Notes: a model not told the origin generated them from the letters alone. DNA of 64,000 bases from an uncultured Bacteroidales bacterium (GCA_902799875.1 CADCCH010000007.1:1-64000), one strand, 5' to 3'; positions 16,234 to 25,857 are shown, counted from the first letter of the stretch. Numbers and translations: made by a program.

Positions 16234-17574
16234 ATGCAACTCCTTGAAAGAAAGATAGATACATATCTTCAAGATTGGAAGAACAGCTCAAAGAGAAAAC
16301 CTTTGATTGTAAAAGGTGCACGACAAATTGGCAAAACGGAGTCTATCCGGGCTTTCGGCAAAGCGAACTATGAGTCGGTTATTGAGATTAACTTTGTACT
16401 TCAGAAGAAGTTCCGAGCGATTTTTGATAATGGCTATGAAGTGGATACTATCATCAAAAATATATCCCTCCTGGAGCCTTCATGGAAGTTCATCCCCAAT
16501 AAGACGCTGCTCTTCTTTGATGAGTTGCAGAAATGCCCGGATTGTGCCACTTCACTCAAATCCTTCTGCTTGGATGGCCGTTATGACGTCATCTGTTCCG
16601 GTTCGTTAATGGGCATCTATTATGAAGAGATTGAATCCAATGCGGTAGGTTTCAAGGATGACTTCGAAATGCACTCCATGGACTTTGAGGAATTCCTTTG
16701 GGCAAAAGGCTACTCACGCGAGCAAGTAGAAGATCTCTATCAACATATGATCACATTGCAACCTTTCTCGCAATTGGAGATGGACACAATGATGGATCTT
16801 TTCCGCGACTATATGACCCTCGGAGGTATGCCGGAAGTAGTGAAGATGTACATCGACAACGGACATTTTGAGGGTACGCTCAAATTGCAACGCCAGTTGC
16901 TCAAGGACTACGAAGAAGATATCACTAAGTACGCCAAGAAGACAGACAAGGCCAAGATTTTGGCGGTATATAACCATATATCTACCTTCCTTGCTAAAGA
17001 TAATAAGAAATACCAAATCTCCAAAATCGCTAAGGGCGCACGCAACAGAGAATACATCGGAGCCGTTGAGTGGTTGAAAGAAGCAGGAGTGATTAACGTA
17101 TGCTATTGTTTGAATAACGTGGAACTGCCGCTGAAAGGAAACTATAATCCGGAGTACTATAAGTTGTATTACCATGACACCGGCCTACTTATTGCATCGC
17201 TGGACAAGGAGGCACAGGAGGACTTGCGCGCTAACAAGAACTTCGGCACATACAAGGGTGCCATCTATAAAAATGTAGTAGGCGAAATGTTGCGTAAGTC
17301 CGGTTATGAGCAGTTGTATTTCTACCGACACGATAACCCTTCGTTGGAGATGGACTATTTTGTGCGTGATGCCGATTCGCTGATTCCGGTGGAAGTCAAA
17401 GCCAAAGATGGAGCAACTGCTTCGTTGAACAACCTTATCAAATGGGATTCATATCCCGATGTACACTATGGCATCAAACTGGGCTATAAGAACATCGGTT
17501 GGAATGGTGCGTTCTATACTTTCCCGTATTTCCTAACATTCTTGATTAAACGATTCCTCGCCGAAAAAAGGTAA
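16234..17574 (+). CDS. AAA ATPase with DUF4143 domain
   Basis: The 446-residue protein has Walker A GARQIGKT at about residues 28-35 and Walker B LLFFDELQ near 92-99, followed by a C-terminal DUF4143 region (about 230-420). That region contains a nuclease-like motif, LEMDYFVRD...IPVEVKAK, reminiscent of the PD-(D/E)xK pattern. Such proteins are common, usually solitary, and their biological role is unclear to me. It has its own promoter and stands alone between terminators. Length is normal for the family. Confidence 0.9.
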   Translation: MQLLERKIDTYLQDWKNSSKRKPLIVKGARQIGKTESIRAFGKANYESVIEINFVLQKKFRAIFDNGYEVDTIIKNISLLEPSWKFIPNKTLLFFDELQKCPDCATSLKSFCLDGRYDVICSGSLMGIYYEEIESNAVGFKDDFEMHSMDFEEFLWAKGYSREQVEDLYQHMITLQPFSQLEMDTMMDLFRDYMTLGGMPEVVKMYIDNGHFEGTLKLQRQLLKDYEEDITKYAKKTDKAKILAVYNHISTFLAKDNKKYQISKIAKGARNREYIGAVEWLKEAGVINVCYCLNNVELPLKGNYNPEYYKLYYHDTGLLIASLDKEAQEDLRANKNFGTYKGAIYKNVVGEMLRKSGYEQLYFYRHDNPSLEMDYFVRDADSLIPVEVKAKDGATASLNNLIKWDSYPDVHYGIKLGYKNIGWNGAFYTFPYFLTFLIKRFLAEKR

Positions 17575-17609
17575 AAAAGTACACAAAATTGCATTTTTTT
17601 GCAAAAATA

Positions 17610-17641
17610 TTTGCGTATTTGAATTTTTTGTAGTAATTTTG
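17610..17641 (+). promoter_or_regulatory. tRNA-Gln promoter
   Basis: TTTG at 17610-17613 and TAATTTTG at 17634-17641 are separated by 20 bases. The tRNA begins 20 bases further on. Confidence 0.8.
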
Positions 17642-17660
17642 CACGCTTTTTCGAAAGTGC

Positions 17661-17731
17661 TGTCCACTCGTATATCGGTATTACACCGGATTTTGGTTCC
17701 GAGAAGCGAGGTTCGACTCCTCGGTGGACAA
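17661..17731 (+). tRNA. tRNA-Gln (anticodon TTG)
   Basis: The acceptor arms TGTCCAC and GTGGACA pair. The anticodon loop TTTTGGT sits between CGGA and TCCG, giving anticodon TTG. The T arm is CGAGG-TTCGACT-CCTCG. CCA is not encoded. Confidence 0.92.
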
Positions 17732-17735
17732 CAAA

Positions 17736-17764
17736 AGGCTGCGATAATAAGCGGCCTATTTTTT
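17736..17764 (+). terminator. Terminator of tRNA-Gln
   Basis: AGGCTGC pairs with GCGGCCT (one G-T) around GATAATAA, followed by a T run. Some transcripts may read on into rplY. Confidence 0.7.
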
Positions 17765-17828
17765 CCGCAAAAGCGGAGCGAGTGTGATGGAATACTCGGT
17801 ATTAAGTAACACAAACAAATTTTAAACA

Positions 17829-18386
17829 ATGAAAGAATTCGCATTAGTAGGTACTCCGCGTAGCGAGTACGGTAAGAAAGCTGCTAAGGCTTTCCGCGCA
17901 GAGGAATTGATTCCTTGCAACATTTACGGTTGTGGCATCAACGCTACTTTCACAGTAGCAGCCGGTGATGTACGTAAGCTGATTTACAGCCCGGACACCC
18001 AGATCGTTGATCTGACGGTAGGTGACACGAAGACCAAAGCAATCGTTAAGGAGCTTCAGTTCCACCCGATCGACGGTAAGGCACTGCACATCGACTTCCT
18101 CGCAGTAGATGAGAAGAAGCCGGTAGTAGTTGAGATTCCTATCCAACTGAACGGTCTTGCAGAAGGTGTGAAAGCCGGTGGTAAACTGGTTCAGAACATG
18201 CGCAAACTCAAAGCAAAAGGTATCTACACCGCATTCCCGGATCGTATCAACATCGACGTTACCGAGCTTGGTCTTGGTAAGAAGATCGCCGTTGCTGACG
18301 TGAAGGTAGAAGGCTTGTGCTTTGTTAACCCCGCTGACGCTTGCGTCGCTGAGGTAAAGGCAACACGCCAGAGCAAAGCTGCTTAA
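17829..18386 (+). CDS. rplY: Ribosomal protein bL25 (CTC family)
   Basis: The 185-residue protein has the N-terminal 5S-rRNA-binding L25 domain (residues 1-90, KxAxKAFRAEELIPCNIYG) and the C-terminal TL5/CTC beta domain (IPIQLNGLAEGVKAGGKL and PDRINIDVTELGLGKKI). The order rplY-pth-S4 protein is a common conserved cluster in Bacteroidota. The leader between tRNA-Gln and the ATG contains CCGC-AAAA-GCGG and CGAGT...ACTCG pairings that might be regulatory. Confidence 0.95.
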   Translation: MKEFALVGTPRSEYGKKAAKAFRAEELIPCNIYGCGINATFTVAAGDVRKLIYSPDTQIVDLTVGDTKTKAIVKELQFHPIDGKALHIDFLAVDEKKPVVVEIPIQLNGLAEGVKAGGKLVQNMRKLKAKGIYTAFPDRINIDVTELGLGKKIAVADVKVEGLCFVNPADACVAEVKATRQSKAA

Positions 18387-18420
18387 TTAAGGAGTTAAGG
18401 AATTAACGAATTAATGAATG

Positions 18421-18460
18421 AAAGAGGAGCGGAGTGTCATAGATGCTCCGCTCATTCTTT
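18421..18460 (+). terminator. Hairpin after rplY
   Basis: GAGCGGAG (18427) pairs with CTCCGCTC (18446), and flanking AAAGA pairs with TCTTT. It is probably a terminator or attenuator between rplY and pth. Flanking DNA consists of ATTAA-type word repeats. Confidence 0.6.
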
Positions 18461-18493
18461 AAACATTAAACATTCAACATTAAACAATTAGAT

Positions 18494-19057
18494 ATGAAAT
18501 ATCTAATAGTCGGACTTGGAAATATCGGTGACGAGTACGCAGGCACCCGCCATAACATCGGTTTTATGATGATCGATGCGTTTGCTGCGTCGAAAGAGGT
18601 CAAGTGGGAGGACAAGCGCTACGGTTTCATCGGTCGTTGCCGCGTGAAGAATGCCGAGTTGGTATTGCTCAAGCCCTCTACCTATATGAACCTCAGCGGT
18701 AACGCCGTACGGTACTGGTTAGCCCAGGAGAAAATTCCGGTAGAGAACATGCTGGTACTTGTCGATGACCTCAACTTGCCGTTCGGAACGATCCGTATCC
18801 GCAAGCAAGGCTCCAACGGCGGGCACAACGGTCTGGGTAACATCCAATCTGTCTTAGGCACCGAGAACTACGCACGCGTACGTTTCGGTATAGGGAACGA
18901 GTACACGCGCGGGACGCAGATCAACTTTGTGCTCGGTGAGTGGACAGACGAAGAGAAAAAGGCCATCGACGAGCGGCTGAAAATTACGAGCGAGATCATC
19001 CCGAGTTTTTGCCTGCAAGGCATTGACCGCACGATGAACCAATACAATAATAAATGA
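18494..19057 (+). CDS. pth: Peptidyl-tRNA hydrolase
   Basis: The enzyme frees tRNA from peptidyl-tRNA dropped from ribosomes. It has the family start [23 protein letters not shown] with catalytic His at about residue 20, the [10 protein letters not shown] segment with the binding Asn, the general-acid Asp in VDDLNLPFG, and [12 protein letters not shown]. At 187 residues it is full length. The ATG follows a short ATTAAAC-rich spacer. Confidence 0.97.
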   Translation: MKYLIVGLGNIGDEYAGTRHNIGFMMIDAFAASKEVKWEDKRYGFIGRCRVKNAELVLLKPSTYMNLSGNAVRYWLAQEKIPVENMLVLVDDLNLPFGTIRIRKQGSNGGHNGLGNIQSVLGTENYARVRFGIGNEYTRGTQINFVLGEWTDEEKKAIDERLKITSEIIPSFCLQGIDRTMNQYNNK

Positions 19058-19086
19058 TGAAATGAGCCGCTTCGCTTAATGATGGA

Positions 19087-19500
19087 ATGATGGAAGTACG
19101 AGTAGATAAATACCTCTGGGCAATGCGGATCTACAAGACCCGTTCTATCGCCGCCGATGCCTGTAAGAACGGACGCGTGGCTATCAACGGCGTCCAACTC
19201 AAACCCAGCCGTACCTTCAAAGTAGGCGACACCTTTACGGTACGTAAGGGTCCTATTACCTATACATACAAAGTACTCCAATTGAGTGAGAACCGACTTG
19301 GTGCCAAATTGGTCCCCGAATACCTGCGCGATTGTACGACGCCCGAACAACTCGAACTGTTAGAACTGGCGCGTCTGGCCGGTAACGGTGGTAGAGATCG
19401 CGGAACAGGACGTCCCACCAAGAAAGATCGCCGGGACATCGAGGTATTCATGTCCGACAATTACTTAGACGAAATCGATTTTGACGACGATGAAGAGTAA
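19087..19500 (+). CDS. S4-domain RNA-binding protein (Hsp15-like)
   Basis: Residues 2-60 are an S4 RNA-binding domain (VRVDKYLWAMRIYKTRSIAADACKNGRVAINGVQLKPS), as in HslR/Hsp15, which recycles stalled 50S subunits carrying peptidyl-tRNA. That role fits its place after pth. The C-terminal tail is basic (GTGRPTKKDRRD) and then strongly acidic (DEIDFDDDEE). The start may be ATG 19087 or 19090. Its last 11 bases overlap the next gene. Confidence 0.85.
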   Translation: MMEVRVDKYLWAMRIYKTRSIAADACKNGRVAINGVQLKPSRTFKVGDTFTVRKGPITYTYKVLQLSENRLGAKLVPEYLRDCTTPEQLELLELARLAGNGGRDRGTGRPTKKDRRDIEVFMSDNYLDEIDFDDDEE

Positions 19501-19948
19501 AAAAGAAAATATAGCCGAGTACATCCTCTACTTATGGCAAATGGAGGACTATCTCCGTGCGTTCCCGCAACATGCGAATGCCACACCGGAACTGAGTGAG
19601 ATAAACGAGATGATGCACCGCGAAGGCATCATGGATGGCGGACATCTGGCTTTAGCCCAAAACGCTCTCGAAGAGATGGAAGACCTGCACATGGAGATCC
19701 TCAACGAGGAAGCACTCTACCGCGCCGCGATGATGCAGTTACAGCCATCCCTCAACCTGCTCAAAGCCAAAACCGATCGCCCGACGATGTCGGATGTCGA
19801 GGCATGTCTGACGCTGCTCTACCAAATTATGATGCTCCGTTTGCAGAAACGCGAGATCTCCAAACAAACGGCGGACGTACAGAAACAAGCTACGATGCTC
19901 TTGCAATTCTTAAGTCGCACCTATTATGAACAAGCAACAGCGGTTTGA
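19490..19948 (+). CDS. DUF4924-like helical protein
   Basis: The 152-residue all-helical product (KENIAEYILYLWQMEDYLRAF...) matches what I recall of the Bacteroidota family DUF4924. The ATG at 19490 overlaps the S4-protein gene by 11 bases. The 3' end overlaps nth by 23 bases, so the three are translationally linked. No enzymatic motif is present. Its conserved position suggests a housekeeping role. Confidence 0.75.
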   Translation: MKSKKENIAEYILYLWQMEDYLRAFPQHANATPELSEINEMMHREGIMDGGHLALAQNALEEMEDLHMEILNEEALYRAAMMQLQPSLNLLKAKTDRPTMSDVEACLTLLYQIMMLRLQKREISKQTADVQKQATMLLQFLSRTYYEQATAV

Positions 19949-20561
19949 ACATATTCTCGCCTGGTTTGAGACCAACATGCCGGTAGCAGAGAGTGAGTTG
20001 GTATTTGCCGACCCCTTCCAATGTTTGGTAGCTGTGATGCTCTCCGCGCAATGTACGGACAAGCGCGTTAATATGGTCACCCCTGCTCTCTTTGCCGCCT
20101 ACCCGACACCCGAAGCGCTGGCAAAAGCGACGAGCGATGAAGTGTTTGAATATGTCAAGTCCGTCAGTTATCCCCGCTCCAAAGCGGAACACCTGGTACA
20201 GATGGCGCAACGGCTTGTGGACGTGTATGGAGGACAAGTACCGGATAATATAGAGGACCTGCAAACGCTCCAGGGTGTCGGTCGCAAGACGGCTAACGTG
20301 GTCTGCGCGGTGATCTGGAACCAACCTACGATGGCGGTTGATACCCATATTTTCCGTGTGAGTGAACGGCTGGGTCTGACGACCAACAGCAAGAACCCGC
20401 TGCAAACAGAGAAAGCACTCGTGCAGTATATCCCAAAGGATATCATCCCAAAAGCCCATCACTGGCTACTGCTCCACGGTCGGTATGTCTGTCAGGCACG
20501 AAAACCGCAATGTGAGCAATGCGGATTGACGCAATTTTGCCGCTATTACGAAAAAAATTGA
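19926..20561 (+). CDS. nth: Endonuclease III
   Basis: This base-excision repair glycosylase/lyase removes oxidised pyrimidines. The helix-hairpin-helix [10 protein letters not shown] contains the catalytic Lys, the downstream Asp is in VDTHIFR, and the C-terminal iron-sulfur cluster cysteines follow C-x6-C-x2-C-x5-C ([17 protein letters not shown]). All essential residues are present. At 211 residues it is normal length. Its stop lies inside the recA promoter region. Confidence 0.96.
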   Translation: MNKQQRFEHILAWFETNMPVAESELVFADPFQCLVAVMLSAQCTDKRVNMVTPALFAAYPTPEALAKATSDEVFEYVKSVSYPRSKAEHLVQMAQRLVDVYGGQVPDNIEDLQTLQGVGRKTANVVCAVIWNQPTMAVDTHIFRVSERLGLTTNSKNPLQTEKALVQYIPKDIIPKAHHWLLLHGRYVCQARKPQCEQCGLTQFCRYYEKN

Positions 20562-20567
20562 CATACA

Positions 20568-20599
20568 TTTGCATATGTCATTTTTTTTTTGTAATTTTG
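20568..20599 (+). promoter_or_regulatory. recA promoter
   Basis: TTTG at 20568-20571 and TAATTTTG at 20592-20599 are 20 bases apart. The -33 box sits in GACATACATTTGCATATGTC, which has GACATA/TATGTC arms. Confidence 0.85.
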
Positions 20600-20625
20600 C
20601 AAGCAAAATTGAAATTATTACTATT

Positions 20626-21666
20626 ATGGCAGAGAAACAAGCCCCCAATGCAGATAAGCTCAAAGCGCTGCAAGCCGCTATGGCAAAGATCGACAAAGAA
20701 TATGGCAAAGGTGCCATTATGAAACTCGGTGACGAAAGTATTGAGAACGTACCCGTTATCCCTACCGGCAGTCTGGGTCTGAACTACGCCCTGGGTGTAG
20801 GCGGTTACCCCAAAGGCCGTATCATCGAGATCTATGGTCCGGAGTCGTCCGGTAAGACAACGCTTGCGATTCACGCGATGGCAGAGGTTCAGAAAGCCGG
20901 AGGAATTGCCGCGATCATCGATGCCGAGCACGCTTTTGACCGTTTCTATGCCGAGAAATTGGGTGTGAACATTGCCGAACTGCTGATTGCGCAACCGGAC
21001 AGCGGTGAGCAGGCACTCGATATCGCAGACGAACTCATTCGTTCGGCAGCAGTGGACCTGATTGTCATTGACTCCGTAGCCGCGCTGACCCCGAAAGCAG
21101 AGATCGCCGGTGAGATGGGTGACAACAAAGTAGGATTGCAGGCACGTCTGATGTCGCAAGCGCTGCGTAAGATGACTGCGTCTGTCAACAAAACCGGCAC
21201 GACTGTCATCTTTATCAACCAGCTGCGCGAGAAGATCGGCGTTATGTTCGGTAACCCGGAAACCACGACCGGTGGTAATGCGTTGAAGTTCTACGCATCG
21301 GTACGCCTCGATATCCGTCGTACGGGTCAAATCAAAGACGGCGAGCAGATCAAGGGTAACCAAGTACGAGTGAAGGTCGTTAAGAACAAGGTCGCTCCTC
21401 CGTTCAAGAAAGCCGAGTTCGATTTGATGTTCAACGAGGGTATCTCGCGTATCGGTGAGATCTTGGATTTCGCAGTAGCTACCGAAGTCATCAAGAAGAG
21501 CGGTTCGTTCTTCTCCTACGGAGACACCAAACTCGGCCAAGGTCGCGATAAAGTGAAAGAGGTACTTGCAGAGAACCCGGACTTGTGCGAAGAGTTGGAA
21601 GCAAAGATCGGTGAGCAGGTCAAAGAACTCGGGCTGGAAGCTGTACTCAGTAAGATTGGAAAATAG
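20626..21666 (+). CDS. recA: Recombinase A
   Basis: RecA forms DNA filaments for recombination and repair. Walker A GPESSGKT is at residues 71-78, Walker [11 protein letters not shown] and the loop region [25 protein letters not shown] are intact, and [30 protein letters not shown] is typical. The ATG at 20626 (MAEKQ) is preferred to an upstream ATG that lies before the promoter's -7 box. At 346 residues it is full length. No LexA-type box is seen. Confidence 0.98.
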   Translation: MAEKQAPNADKLKALQAAMAKIDKEYGKGAIMKLGDESIENVPVIPTGSLGLNYALGVGGYPKGRIIEIYGPESSGKTTLAIHAMAEVQKAGGIAAIIDAEHAFDRFYAEKLGVNIAELLIAQPDSGEQALDIADELIRSAAVDLIVIDSVAALTPKAEIAGEMGDNKVGLQARLMSQALRKMTASVNKTGTTVIFINQLREKIGVMFGNPETTTGGNALKFYASVRLDIRRTGQIKDGEQIKGNQVRVKVVKNKVAPPFKKAEFDLMFNEGISRIGEILDFAVATEVIKKSGSFFSYGDTKLGQGRDKVKEVLAENPDLCEELEAKIGEQVKELGLEAVLSKIGK

Positions 21667-23140
21667 TCGGCAATATATTTTATCCCCGCGCGAAGCGTTT
21701 ATCGCAGCGCAACAATGGCGGGTAGTGAAACGTTCAGTAGATGCACGGCAACGCGAGTTGCGCGTGCATCTTACTATACTCACCGACGAGCAAGGTAAGC
21801 CTATCGCCAAAGACGCGCCGATCCCTCTATACGAGCCGCCTGTCTTTCAGGATGTCCATAACGCCAAACGATCGGCCATCATCATCGGTGCCGGTCCGGC
21901 AGGACTCTTTGCAGCGCTGACGTTATTGGAACACGGCATCAAACCGATCATCTACGAACGAGGCAAGGAGGTCAGTGAACGCAAGAAAGATATCGCGTTG
22001 TTAAATAGAAATGAGGGCCTAAATCCGGAATCCAACTACTGTTTCGGCGAAGGCGGAGCCGGTACTTTCTCAGACGGCAAACTCTTCTCGCGCTCCAAGA
22101 AACGCGGCAACATGCAGCGCGTCATGGAACTGTTCCATTATTTCGGTGCACCGGATACGGTACTCTACGAAGCCCATGCGCATATAGGAAGCGATAAGTT
22201 ACCGGGTATCATCAAGAACATGCGGGAGAGTATTCTTGAGCATGGCGGAGAAATACATTTTGAGACTTGCATCACAAGTATCAAAGAATTAAGAATTAAA
22301 AATTACGAATTAAAAATTCCTATTATTCTTGCAATCGGTCACTCAGCCCATGATACGTATCGGATGTTAGCGGCAGAGGGTGTGAAGATGGAGACGAAGG
22401 GTTTCGCGATGGGTGTGCGTGCCGAACATCCGCAGAGTTTGATTAATAAACTGATGTACCATTCCGCCAACGTCGAATACGTCGGTAACGCCTCGTATAG
22501 TTTGGTCACCCAAGTCGATGGACGCGGGGTCTATTCATTCTGTATGTGTCCGGGCGGACATATCGTACCCGCCGGAAGTGAAGCTGGAAGTTGCGTGGTC
22601 AACGGCATGAGTGCGAGTCATCGTAACTCGCCGTACGCCAATAGCGGCATGGTGGTGCAGATCAACCCGGAAGATATACCGGGCGATGATCCACTTCGCG
22701 GATTAGCGTTCCAAGAGGAATTAGAACGTTTAGCCTTTGTGCACGGTGGTCCACAAGCCCAAGCGCCCGCACAACGGTTAAAAGATTTTGTAGAGGGTCG
22801 TGCCTCCAAAGATCTGCCGGCGTGCAGTTATTTACCGGGAATGGTGCCGAGTCGATTGGATGAATGGTTACCGGCGCATATAGGGAAACGGTTGCAACAA
22901 GGTTTTCGGGATTTTGACAGAAAATACCCGGGCTTCTTGACGAACGATGCCGTGATCCTCGGTGTCGAGAGTCGAAGCAGTAGTGCGGTACGTATTCCGC
23001 GCGATCCGGAAACGTTGCAATCGGTGAGCACGCCGCTGCTCTACCCCTGCGGCGAAGGTGCAGGTTATGCCGGAGGTATCACTTCCTCCGCACTCGACGG
23101 CATTAATGCCGCGCTCAAAATATCGGAATTGGCACAATAA
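21656..23140 (+). CDS. NAD(P)/FAD-dependent oxidoreductase
   Basis: The product has a Rossmann FAD-binding motif [29 protein letters not shown] (about residues 77-105) and the family motifs [29 protein letters not shown] and [21 protein letters not shown]. These place it in the family of uncharacterised FAD-utilising dehydrogenases. No ATG fits the N-terminus ([10 protein letters not shown]), so TTG 21656, overlapping recA by 11 bases, is the likeliest start. Codons at 22284-22320 consist of AATTAAGAATTAAAAATT-type repeats encoding [13 protein letters not shown], which looks like an in-frame insertion. Confidence 0.85.
   Translation: MENSRQYILSPREAFIAAQQWRVVKRSVDARQRELRVHLTILTDEQGKPIAKDAPIPLYEPPVFQDVHNAKRSAIIIGAGPAGLFAALTLLEHGIKPIIYERGKEVSERKKDIALLNRNEGLNPESNYCFGEGGAGTFSDGKLFSRSKKRGNMQRVMELFHYFGAPDTVLYEAHAHIGSDKLPGIIKNMRESILEHGGEIHFETCITSIKELRIKNYELKIPIILAIGHSAHDTYRMLAAEGVKMETKGFAMGVRAEHPQSLINKLMYHSANVEYVGNASYSLVTQVDGRGVYSFCMCPGGHIVPAGSEAGSCVVNGMSASHRNSPYANSGMVVQINPEDIPGDDPLRGLAFQEELERLAFVHGGPQAQAPAQRLKDFVEGRASKDLPACSYLPGMVPSRLDEWLPAHIGKRLQQGFRDFDRKYPGFLTNDAVILGVESRSSSAVRIPRDPETLQSVSTPLLYPCGEGAGYAGGITSSALDGINAALKISELAQ
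22281..22320 (+). repeat. AT-rich word repeat inside coding sequence
   Basis: GAATTAAGAATTAAAAATTACGAATTAAAAATT-type sequence is embedded in frame in the oxidoreductase gene, sharply more AT-rich than its surroundings. Confidence 0.8.
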
Positions 23141-23194
23141 TTGATAGAATACCAGTAGACCTAGTTGACTAGTAAACTACAAAACATAATACAT

Positions 23195-24688
23195 ATGAAA
23201 AAATTTTTCTTCTCCGCCCTGCTATTGGGCGCAACGCTGGCAATCAGCGCACAAAGTAAGTACGACCATTATTATGAGGGTCTGCCTATCGAGATCGAGC
23301 ACGTACAGGAGATTAAGTTCCCCGCGACGTCCGTCAATATCGCGCAATATGGTGCAGTGCCAGATGGCAAAACCGATTGCGGCGAAGCGATCAACAAAGC
23401 CATTAAAGAACTCAGCAAACAAGGTGGCGGTCATGTGATCGTGCCGCGTGGTGTGTGGAAAACCGGTCCGATTCAGTTACGCAGTAACATTGACCTGCAT
23501 TTAAGTAAAGGGGCAACGCTTCTCTTCAGCGAGAACAAAGAGCTCTACGTTCAGAAAGGCGATAGTCTTCGTGACGGTAGCAAGAAATGTTACGCACTCA
23601 TCCGTGCCTCGAAATGCGAGAACGTCGGTATCACCGGTAAGGGCGTGATCGATGGTCAGGGTTTTATCTGGCGTCCGATTAAGGAGAAAAAACTCAAGAA
23701 AGGCGGAGCCGGTGAGTTCTGGGATGAAGCATTGGCTTTGGGCGGAACGATCAAACCCGATGATAAGACCTACAGTCTCTGGTATCCGTTTAACCTGAAA
23801 CCGGAGTTGGGTATTCCCAATATCGCCGCGACGCCGGAGATTCAAGAGAAAATGCGTCCGCACTTGGTGAATATCACGGATTCGAAGAACGTGATTGTAG
23901 AGGGTGTGACGTTGCGCAACAGTCCGAAGTTCCACTTGGTACCCACACGTATCCAAAACCTCATTATTGAGAACGTGACGATCGATTGTCCGTGGTGGGC
24001 ACAGAACGGTGACGCGATGGATCCGGGTAATGTACAAGTAGCGCTGATTGCCGGTTGTCATGTGAGCGCAGGTGACGACGGAATCTGTATGAAAGGCGGT
24101 GTGGGTCAGAAAGGTGTTGAAGCCGGACCGCAACGCGATTTCCTGATCACGAACGATACGGTTTATCGTGCTCACGGTGGATTCGTTATCGGTTCCGAGT
24201 TCTGCGGCGGTATGCAGCGTCTGATTGTCAAAGATTGTATGTTCGATGGTACGGATATCGGTTGCCGCTTCAAATCGGCTCCGGGTCGTGGCGGTTGGTG
24301 CGAAGACATCTACTGCTATAACATCACGATGAAGGACATCCGTGAGGCAGCGGTACTTTTCCAATCGGGTTATGCCGATCGTTCGGCCGGAGGTCGCGGT
24401 GCAACCGATACGGATGACAAGAGTAAGTTCTTCCCAGAGTGGAGCAATTTCACTTTCCGCAATATCACCTGCGTCAATGCCCGCAAGGCGGTCGATATGG
24501 TCGGTTTGAAGGGTCTGCCAGTACATGACATCCTTTTCGATGGTGTGAGCTGGTACGGTACACGCGAAGGAATGAGTATTGACTACGCGGAGAAGGTTAT
24601 CTTCCAAAATTGTGTATGTACTCCTGCTAAGGAAAACACCATCAAACACAGCAAAGACCTCTACTGGAACGGTTCTCCGTTAGAGTAA
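23195..24688 (+). CDS. GH28 polygalacturonase, secreted
   Basis: The 497-residue product has a signal peptide ending AISAQ and a pectate-lyase-like beta-helix. GH28 residues are present: N-x-D at 271-273 (NGDAMDP), the DD pair at 294-295 (AGDDGI), His 327 (AHGGFVIG) and R-x-K at 358-360 (CRFKS). It should hydrolyse galacturonan, probably in the periplasm, next to SusC/D and a pectate lyase. It lies on the opposite strand to those genes and converges on them. The ATG at 23195 starts the signal peptide. Confidence 0.93.
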   Translation: MKKFFFSALLLGATLAISAQSKYDHYYEGLPIEIEHVQEIKFPATSVNIAQYGAVPDGKTDCGEAINKAIKELSKQGGGHVIVPRGVWKTGPIQLRSNIDLHLSKGATLLFSENKELYVQKGDSLRDGSKKCYALIRASKCENVGITGKGVIDGQGFIWRPIKEKKLKKGGAGEFWDEALALGGTIKPDDKTYSLWYPFNLKPELGIPNIAATPEIQEKMRPHLVNITDSKNVIVEGVTLRNSPKFHLVPTRIQNLIIENVTIDCPWWAQNGDAMDPGNVQVALIAGCHVSAGDDGICMKGGVGQKGVEAGPQRDFLITNDTVYRAHGGFVIGSEFCGGMQRLIVKDCMFDGTDIGCRFKSAPGRGGWCEDIYCYNITMKDIREAAVLFQSGYADRSAGGRGATDTDDKSKFFPEWSNFTFRNITCVNARKAVDMVGLKGLPVHDILFDGVSWYGTREGMSIDYAEKVIFQNCVCTPAKENTIKHSKDLYWNGSPLE

Positions 24689-24692
24689 AGAC

Positions 24693-24728
24693 ATCAAAAA
24701 AAAGGCTCGCGATGCGAGCCTTTTTGAT
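24693..24728 (+). terminator. GH28 terminator
   Basis: AAAAAGGCTCGC pairs with GCGAGCCTTTTT around GAT, extended by ATC/GAT. The stem is nearly the same as that of the terminator at 25016. Confidence 0.9.
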
Positions 24729-24735
24729 GAATGAG

Positions 24736-24883
24736 ATGTCGCTATGTCGCTATTTGAAGATGATACTTTGAAACTTTGAGACTTTAATGATACTTTATAA
24801 AAGATTGTAAATAAATAGCTTAACAAAGAAAGTATCAAAGTCTCATAGTCTCACGACAAATTTTAAAAGCGACACAGCGACAT
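24736..24883. repeat. Long imperfect inverted repeat in gene-free stretch
   Basis: ATGTCGCTATGTCGCT (24736-24751) is complementary, with one mismatch, to AGCGACACAGCGACAT (24868-24883). Inner words (GATACTTTG, GAGACTTT versus AAAGTATC, AAAGTCTC) are also inverted. The 370 bases between the convergent genes at 24688 and 25062 hold this element, two terminators and AATAACTAA-type words, but no gene. Confidence 0.7.
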
Positions 24884-25015
24884 GACAGAAATTATTGTCG
24901 AATACCATTCAACCCAACGAACGATGTTTCGGATAGGTAACAATAAGGGTAACAACCAAGCAATAACCAAGTAATATCTAAGTAATAACTAACGGTTGAT
25001 AGCTAAAAGGAAAAC

Positions 25016-25044
25016 AAAAAAGGCTCGCAGTTGCGAGCCTTTTT
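25016..25044 (-). terminator. Terminator of the 25062 gene
   Basis: GGCTCGC and GCGAGCC pair around four bases, with A/T runs on both sides, so it can act on both strands. Confidence 0.85.
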
Positions 25045-25061
25045 AAATATCCGATATTGGA

Positions 25062-25796
25062 TTAGAGTTGTGCGCCAAGAGCGTTGTACTCTACACCATT
25101 CTTACGGATGATGAGTTGACCATTGCGGAAGAACTTCTCAGCCTTAACAGCAGCGTTGGTGTTGTTAACAGCCTGAGCACCCATATTGTCAATACGGATA
25201 CCTGCGATGTTAATCGTGTTCTTCAAAACCTTCAAAACAAGGTCACCAGCATCATACGTACCAGCAGGAAGATCGAACTTAGCTACACAGCAGTTCTTAG
25301 CAGTTGCAAAGCGGTACTCTACCGGATCAGCGCTACCAATCGTCAGACTTACGCCACGTACATTCTCACCTTGCTTGCTGGAATCATCACCGTTAAGTTG
25401 GTAATAAACATATACCTTACCTGCAGCACTCGTCTCAAAGTCTCCAAATGCGATAGAGCAACCAGAAGCGGCACGTAACTGAGTACCTACTGTCAAAGAA
25501 TCAACGCCATCAAGTCCATCAGCAATCCACCAAGTGGTATTGTAATCTTCCTTTGCGTTCCATTTGCACTCTGCTTCAGTCTCATCAGCTTTCTTGTAAC
25601 CATTAATCACAGCACCATTCGGAAGCTCCAGCGGATTCTCACTATTAATAGTAGCATCCTTAATAGCCGGATCAGCCATTAAAGCTTGGAACTCAATGTA
25701 GTTAGCATAATCGGTAATCACCTTAACTACTTTTTCTTGAGCGTTAATTGTCAGAGCCGTTGCTACAGCTGCTGCGAAGAGGAAAAATTTCTTCAT
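25062..25796 (-). CDS. Small secreted protein with shared C-terminal tail
   Basis: The 244-residue product starts with a signal peptide (MKKFFLFAAAVATALTINAQ). A beta-sandwich-like middle (KVYVYYQLNGDDSS... GTYDAGDLVLKVLKNTINIAGIRI) resembles a carbohydrate-binding-type domain by secondary structure only. The last 30 residues (VKAEKFFRNGQLIIRKNGVEYNALGAQL) match the tail of the 14752 and 57533 products and probably serve type IX secretion. It lies within the pectin locus and has its own promoter. A role in pectin binding is inference from position. Confidence 0.75.
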   Translation of the reverse strand: MKKFFLFAAAVATALTINAQEKVVKVITDYANYIEFQALMADPAIKDATINSENPLELPNGAVINGYKKADETEAECKWNAKEDYNTTWWIADGLDGVDSLTVGTQLRAASGCSIAFGDFETSAAGKVYVYYQLNGDDSSKQGENVRGVSLTIGSADPVEYRFATAKNCCVAKFDLPAGTYDAGDLVLKVLKNTINIAGIRIDNMGAQAVNNTNAAVKAEKFFRNGQLIIRKNGVEYNALGAQL

Positions 25797-25857
25797 AATT
25801 GTTGAGTTTTAATTGTTAATATTAGGGTTGATTATACAATCTTTTACAAATCTGCCG

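Noticed and set aside
20560..20599. SOS (LexA) box at recA
   Set aside because: The palindromic GACATA/TATGTC arms overlap the -33 box and recur at unrelated promoters, so they are not specific to DNA damage genes.
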